Source of the DNA: JABSQH01 sp965230015
GTDB lineage: Bacteria > Actinomycetota > Acidimicrobiia > Acidimicrobiales > Ilumatobacteraceae
Reading direction: 5' to 3'
Length of the DNA: 64,000 nt
Assembly: GCA_965230015.1 (NCBI GenBank)
Contig: CBDDKF010000021.1
Location: forward strand, 1 to 64,000
Positions within the stretch are counted from its first letter, which is position 1. Each line of letters opens with the position of its first letter. The position numbers were made by a program, and so were the translations under genes. The notes below the pieces were generated by a model. The model saw only the letters and a program-made list of their open reading frames with translations. It had not been told where the DNA came from and made no database searches. This document shows positions 60,401 to 64,000 of this stretch, in pieces.

Positions 60401-61030
60401 ATGACCAACGAGATGGCTGGTGCGCCGAAGTGGGATGCTCGCTACCGGGCCGACGAGTACGTGTTCGGCACTGCGCCGGCCCGATTCATGACGTCGCAGT
60501 CGGACGTGTTCGAGCCTGGTCAACGCGCGCTCGTCGTGGCAGACGGCGAGGGCCGCAACTCGGTATGGCTTGCGCACCGAGGCCTCGATGTGACCGCAAT
60601 GGACATCTCCTCGGTGGGCGCGGCAAAGGCGCGAGCGCTCGCTGCTCAGCGGGGCGTTGCCCTCGACGTGAAGGTCGCCGACATCCTCACCTGGGAGTGG
60701 GAGCCCGACACGTACGACGTGGTCGTCGCCGTGTTCATCCAGTTCCTGCTCGCCGAACAACGCGGTTCGGTGTTCGATGGCATGGTGCGCACGCTGCGGC
60801 CGGGTGGTCGCCTGCTGCTGCACGGATATCGACCCGAACAGATCGCCTACGGCACCGGCGGGCCGCCGCTCGCAGAGTGCATGTACACCGAGGAGCTGCT
60901 GGCCACGGCCTTCGCTGTTCTCGAGATCGAGCGCCTGGCGAGCTACGACGTCGAGCTCGACGAGGGCGCCGGCCACGCCGGGATGTCTGCGCTGATCGAC
61001 CTCGTCGGCCGCAAGCCGTTGGGCCAATGA
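60401..61030 (+). CDS. SAM-dependent methyltransferase (TehB-like)
   Basis: A 209-residue class I methyltransferase of the small TehB/thiopurine-like group. It opens KWDARYRADEYVFGTAPARF, with motif I RALVVADGEGRNSVWLA, the acidic strand VTAMDISSVG and motif IV YDVVVAVFIQFL. Such enzymes methylate small thiols, tellurite or metabolites. ATG 60401 follows GACGAT by six bases. It is divergent from the decarboxylase gene and converges with the heme oxygenase gene. Confidence 0.85.
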   Translation: MTNEMAGAPKWDARYRADEYVFGTAPARFMTSQSDVFEPGQRALVVADGEGRNSVWLAHRGLDVTAMDISSVGAAKARALAAQRGVALDVKVADILTWEWEPDTYDVVVAVFIQFLLAEQRGSVFDGMVRTLRPGGRLLLHGYRPEQIAYGTGGPPLAECMYTEELLATAFAVLEIERLASYDVELDEGAGHAGMSALIDLVGRKPLGQ

Positions 61031-61039
61031 TGCGCCGGT

Positions 61040-61435
61040 TCAGTCGCGGGTGACGCGTTCCATCACTTCGAACGCCAGCAGCTCGGCGTTGATCGCCACG
61101 GGCCCGCCGCCACCGTGTCCCTGGCCGGCTCCGTGACCGGCCGGCGCCTCGCCGCCGTGCGTTGCCTGACCCTCTGACATCGCCTGCGCGTCCTCGGCAA
61201 CATGAGCATGCGCAGCTGCGAAGTCGCTGCTCTGGAGCCAGGCCTGGAACGCTGCTTCCGACTCCCAGCGGGTGAACACGAAGAAGCGACGGTGCTCGTC
61301 GGTGGGTCGAAGGAGGAGGAACTCCTCGAAGCCGGGCTGGTTCTCCACCGACCCGGCTCGCTTGGCGAACCGCTCGATGAACTCCGAACCCATGCCGTCG
61401 GGTACTTCAACGGCGTTGATCTTGACGACGCTCAT
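61040..61435 (-). CDS. MhuD/IsdG-like heme oxygenase with His/Gly-rich insert
   Basis: A 131-residue ABM-fold heme-degrading monooxygenase. The N-terminus VVKINAVEVPDGMGSEFIER, with Asn7, and RWESEAAFQAW, with Trp66, match mycobacterial MhuD position for position from memory. Heme-ligand His candidates are His76 and His78. Between the ligand helix and the last strand (ELLAFEVMERV) is a roughly 30-residue insert with six His/Gly clusters (THGGEAPAGHGAGQGHGGGG). It frees iron from heme. It lies downstream of the SIP and glyoxalase-like genes on the same strand. Confidence 0.87.
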   Translation of the reverse strand: MSVVKINAVEVPDGMGSEFIERFAKRAGSVENQPGFEEFLLLRPTDEHRRFFVFTRWESEAAFQAWLQSSDFAAAHAHVAEDAQAMSEGQATHGGEAPAGHGAGQGHGGGGPVAINAELLAFEVMERVTRD

Positions 61436-61493
61436 GATGTGCTGCTCCGTGATGCTTGTTGGGGTTGTGGTTGCGTGAAGTCGTGCGCCGTCG

Positions 61494-62165
61494 CTAGCTG
61501 ATCACGACGGGGCCCGTCGGCGTGTGGAGATGTACGGCGATCCCGGGTGAGCCAGCCTCGAGCACGATCGTGGGATCGTCGACAAGCCCGAGGTGCTCGT
61601 GGAGCGCACGCACATCGTCGAGCTGGTCTGAGTGCAGAGCGATTCGATCGAGCGTGGCACCCGGCACCAGGTTGTCGTGCATGCCCATGCGGTCGTTCCA
61701 CTCGATGAGACGCGGCACCGCGGGTTCGAAGGTGTAGTCGCTGAACTGAGCATTGCGGAACGACGGTGCCGTCGTCCGCGCCCACTGGTCCATCATCGGC
61801 GCCACTGTGTGGCCGAGCCGGCCCAGCGCCGTGCTCACCGCCGGCAGATCGTTCACACGGGCGAACCAGGTCAGCAGCCGCGGTTCCGTCAACGATGTGA
61901 GCAGAGTGTGGAACGCGTGCGGCGCGCCCCGGTAGTTCGGGTTCGGCCCGTACACCTCGAAGAACGCGCCTCCACCCAGGCCGATCGACGCGCTGCGCGT
62001 CGGGTACGACTCGTCGGTCGGCATCCGCCCGACCGACGGCTGGACACCGGTCAGTTCGTGCAACGTCTCCAGCGCCGCGTCGGTGTCGGGCACGCCCCAC
62101 ACGATGTGATCGACGTGGCTACCACCGTCGAGTGCAGCCGTCAGTTGGCCTGAGTTGCCCGACAC
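61494..62165 (-). CDS. Glyoxalase-like (VOC) protein
   Basis: A 223-residue VOC-fold protein of the Glyoxalase_3 type (HVDHIVWGVPDTDAALETLH, then LGGGAFFEVYGPNPNYRG and LDRIALHSDQLDDVRALHEHL). Its GTG starts one base after the stop of the SIP gene, so it is in the FepC-SIP operon. Function in iron metabolism is not obvious; it may detoxify or bind a small ligand. Confidence 0.78.
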   Translation of the reverse strand: MSGNSGQLTAALDGGSHVDHIVWGVPDTDAALETLHELTGVQPSVGRMPTDESYPTRSASIGLGGGAFFEVYGPNPNYRGAPHAFHTLLTSLTEPRLLTWFARVNDLPAVSTALGRLGHTVAPMMDQWARTTAPSFRNAQFSDYTFEPAVPRLIEWNDRMGMHDNLVPGATLDRIALHSDQLDDVRALHEHLGLVDDPTIVLEAGSPGIAVHLHTPTGPVVIS

Positions 62166-62166
62166 G

Positions 62167-63249
62167 TCAACGCCTCCAGTACCCGGTCATCGCGACCTGG
62201 TCGGGGGCCAGGCCGGCGTCGTTACGCAGGTACTTCCGCACCGCGGTGATCTCGCGAGACTCGGCGGCACCGAGCGCGTACAACCCGGGCACATCGATGG
62301 CGCGGCGCCGGACGGAATCGAGCAGCAAATCTGACGTGCCAGGAGCCTGTCCATCGCGGAAGCACCACTCGACACTGACGCCGTCCCACTCCGGGAGATC
62401 GACGACATGGCTCGAGTCGACGGTCTCGGCGATCACGTCGACCGGTGGTCGAGCATCGGAGAGTTGATCGAGCACCGCCGCAGCTGCCCCCAAGCCGGTG
62501 TCGTCGACGACGAGCAGATACCGGTCGATGTGGGGTGGAGGGGCGAACGTCGAGCGAGGGCCCCACAAACCCGCAGGGGCACCAACCTTGGCGCGCGCCG
62601 CCCAGGCCGACGCAGGGCCGGCGTCGCCGTGCAAGACGAACCACATGTCGATCTCGCCGGCATCGGGCCGCCACCGACGAACCGTGTAGTAGGCACCTTG
62701 CGGTCGATCGGCTTCCGGTGTGTCCTCGTTTGCCGCCCAGCTGAAGTCGGCGTCGACGGTGAGTTCGGTGCGCCCGGCGGGCGGCAACAGCACATATAGG
62801 AACTGATCGCCGCCGATCGAGGCAAAGCTGTCGAGCCCGCCACCGAGCGTGATCTGTCGCAGGTTCGGCGTGAGGTCATCCACGGCGACAACCTGAGTGA
62901 TGAGCGTCGAGAGGTGGTCGGTGCCTGCCATCTCTCGCTCCAGGCTGGTCAGCCCGACGGACTCCTTTGCTGCGCTGCGGGCGTCCCCCAGCAGCCCGAA
63001 CAACTGCACGCGGACTTCGTCGAGTGACCCCGGCGGCGACCCGAACCCGTGCTGCAGCTGGTACTCCGATCCGTCCCGCCGACGACAGGCGATGGTGATG
63101 CCGTCGGGTGATGCCGACTGCAGCTGGGCATCCACCATGGAGGCCGCCGGCTCGGCGGACAGATGGCGAGCGATGAACACCACAGTGTCGTCGTGGTTCG
63201 CGTTCAGGTGGTCGAACACAGGGGTGAGTTCGTCGTAGATGGTGGTCAC
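62167..63249 (-). CDS. DUF2470-SIP fusion: siderophore-interacting flavin reductase
   Basis: A 360-residue two-part protein. Residues of about 1-95 resemble DUF2470 (HLNANHDDTVVFIARHL, MVDAQLQSASPDGITIACRR), a domain also found with heme-utilisation enzymes. Residues of about 115-360 are a siderophore-interacting protein: the FAD-binding part has AYYTVRRWRP and FVLHGDAGPASAWA, and the NAD(P)H part ends VRKYLRNDAGLAPDQVAMTGYW. It reduces ferric siderophore to release iron in the cytoplasm. Its GTG overlaps the stop of the ATPase gene. Confidence 0.9.
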   Translation of the reverse strand: MTTIYDELTPVFDHLNANHDDTVVFIARHLSAEPAASMVDAQLQSASPDGITIACRRRDGSEYQLQHGFGSPPGSLDEVRVQLFGLLGDARSAAKESVGLTSLEREMAGTDHLSTLITQVVAVDDLTPNLRQITLGGGLDSFASIGGDQFLYVLLPPAGRTELTVDADFSWAANEDTPEADRPQGAYYTVRRWRPDAGEIDMWFVLHGDAGPASAWAARAKVGAPAGLWGPRSTFAPPPHIDRYLLVVDDTGLGAAAAVLDQLSDARPPVDVIAETVDSSHVVDLPEWDGVSVEWCFRDGQAPGTSDLLLDSVRRRAIDVPGLYALGAAESREITAVRKYLRNDAGLAPDQVAMTGYWRR

Positions 63250-64000
63250 GATGGCTCCGTGTGTGCAGTGTTGCTCCGGACCGAGGCCCGGGTGTCGTGC
63301 GGCACGACCAGCGGCGTGCCGCTCAACGGGTCGGGAATCACCACGCACGGCAAGCCGAAGACGTTCTCGACGGTCTCGCTGGTGATGATGTCGTCGGGCG
63401 TGCCCACGCCGTGGATCCGACCGTCGACCATCGCCACGAGGTTGTCGGCGTAGCGACATGCCAGGTTGAGGTCGTGCAACACGAGCACGACGGTGCGGCC
63501 CTCTTCATGATTGAGCCGATCCACGAGGTCGAGGATCTCCACCTGGTGGGCGATGTCGAGGAACGTGGTGGGTTCGTCGAGCAACAGCAGGCCGGTCTCT
63601 TGGGCGAGCGCCATCGCGATCCACACCCGTTGACGTTGGCCGCCGGACAGCTCGTCGACGGGCCGATCGGCGAGATCCATCGTGTCGGTCGCCGTCAATG
63701 CCGCACGAACGGCTCGCTCGTCGTCGTCGGACCATTGCTGGAAGAGCCGTTGGTGGGGCGTGCGACCGCGGGCCACGAGGTCGACGACCAGGATGCCCTG
63801 CGGGGCGATCGGCGTTTGCGGGAGCAGTCCAAGCCGTCGGGCGACCTCTTTGGTCGGCAGTCGGTGAATCATCTCCCCGTCGAGAATGACCTCGCCCGAG
63901 CTTGGTTTGAGTAGCCGTGCCAGCGCCCTCAGCAGTGTGGACTTGCCACACGCGTTGGGGCCGACGATGACGGTGATCTCGCCGTCGGGGATCGCCAGGT
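63246..64000 (-). CDS. FepC/FecE-like ferric-siderophore ABC ATPase (5' end beyond window)
   Basis: The 251 codons in view include Walker A GPNACGKSTLLRAL, the Q-loop LLPQTP, the signature ELSGGQRQRVWIAMALAQE, Walker B LLLLDEPTTFLD and the H-loop LVLHDLNLA, all typical of the iron-chelate uptake ATPase group. The frame is open at the window edge, missing only the first few residues. The permeases should lie just beyond 64000. It overlaps the SIP gene by four bases. Confidence 0.93.
   Translation of the reverse strand, partial: LAIPDGEITVIVGPNACGKSTLLRALARLLKPSSGEVILDGEMIHRLPTKEVARRLGLLPQTPIAPQGILVVDLVARGRTPHQRLFQQWSDDDERAVRAALTATDTMDLADRPVDELSGGQRQRVWIAMALAQETGLLLLDEPTTFLDIAHQVEILDLVDRLNHEEGRTVVLVLHDLNLACRYADNLVAMVDGRIHGVGTPDDIITSETVENVFGLPCVVIPDPLSGTPLVVPHDTRASVRSNTAHTEPS

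Overview
The window joins two unrelated bacterial DNAs. Positions 1 to about 7435 look like a very GC-rich gammaproteobacterium: a lipoprotein 5'-nucleotidase, rpe-trpE, purC, a GAF protein, a TPR/NTF2-like secreted protein and a FimV-like LysM protein. From about 7436 to 64000 the content, codon use (rich in GAC, GTC and TCG words), leaderless-type starts and families (DUF222/HNH, secreted GYF-type sandwich proteins, MhuD-like heme oxygenase, IrtAB-like transporter, Mak_N_cap protein) fit a high-GC actinobacterium, probably Acidimicrobiia (Ilumatobacter-like). The join lies inside one open reading frame, where a FimV-like N-terminus runs into the C-terminal third of a flavin aromatic hydroxylase. 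An assembly chimera is the most likely explanation.

Right part, region by region. 8.3-11.7 kb is a three-gene operon of unknown function: an unrecognised 350-residue protein, a coiled-coil protein with a hyperacidic tail, and a possible TGT-like TIM-barrel enzyme. 11.9-17.1 kb is a TetR-controlled catabolic cluster (extradiol dioxygenase, sulfatase, alpha/beta hydrolase, AhpD-like protein). 17.1-32.6 kb is mixed housekeeping and accessory genes: HAD protein, S51 peptidase, methyltransferases, a ComB-like phosphatase, a TetR-FAD monooxygenase-AhpD unit with candidate operators, an amidinotransferase, two secreted sandwich-domain proteins, DinB, MFS, NfuN and a DUF222/HNH protein. 32.7-35.2 kb is a tandem pair of lipoprotein serine hydrolases, one lacking the catalytic Ser and Lys. 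35.1-43.98 kb, all on the minus strand, holds an alanine symporter and a run of seven genes (TAP-like hydrolase, CoA transferase, enoyl-CoA hydratase-like, amidase, Asp/Glu racemase, glyoxalase-like, IclR). 44.0 kb has a third serine hydrolase.

45.1-64.0 kb is an iron, siderophore and heme island. One plus-strand operon encodes a siderophore-binding lipoprotein, an MFS carrier and a heterodimeric ABC transporter whose two NBDs are degenerate in complementary motifs. It converges on a minus-strand operon encoding an IrtA/IrtB-like (YbtPQ-like) importer and a DrrAB-type ABC system, whose ATPase carries a one-base frameshift. Between that operon and its divergent TetR gene is a perfect 8-3-8 palindrome. 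A second siderophore-binding lipoprotein follows a DtxR/IdeR-like palindrome, then come a PLP decarboxylase, a methyltransferase, an MhuD-like heme oxygenase with a His/Gly-rich insert, a glyoxalase-like protein, a DUF2470-SIP fusion reductase and the start of an FepC-like ATPase.

Many genes in the right part have a -10-like hexamer (TANNNT or NANNAT) 6-8 nt before the start codon and no Shine-Dalgarno sequence, which points to leaderless transcripts. No rRNA, tRNA, CRISPR array, transposase or origin was recognised, and no gap longer than 300 bases lacks a gene.
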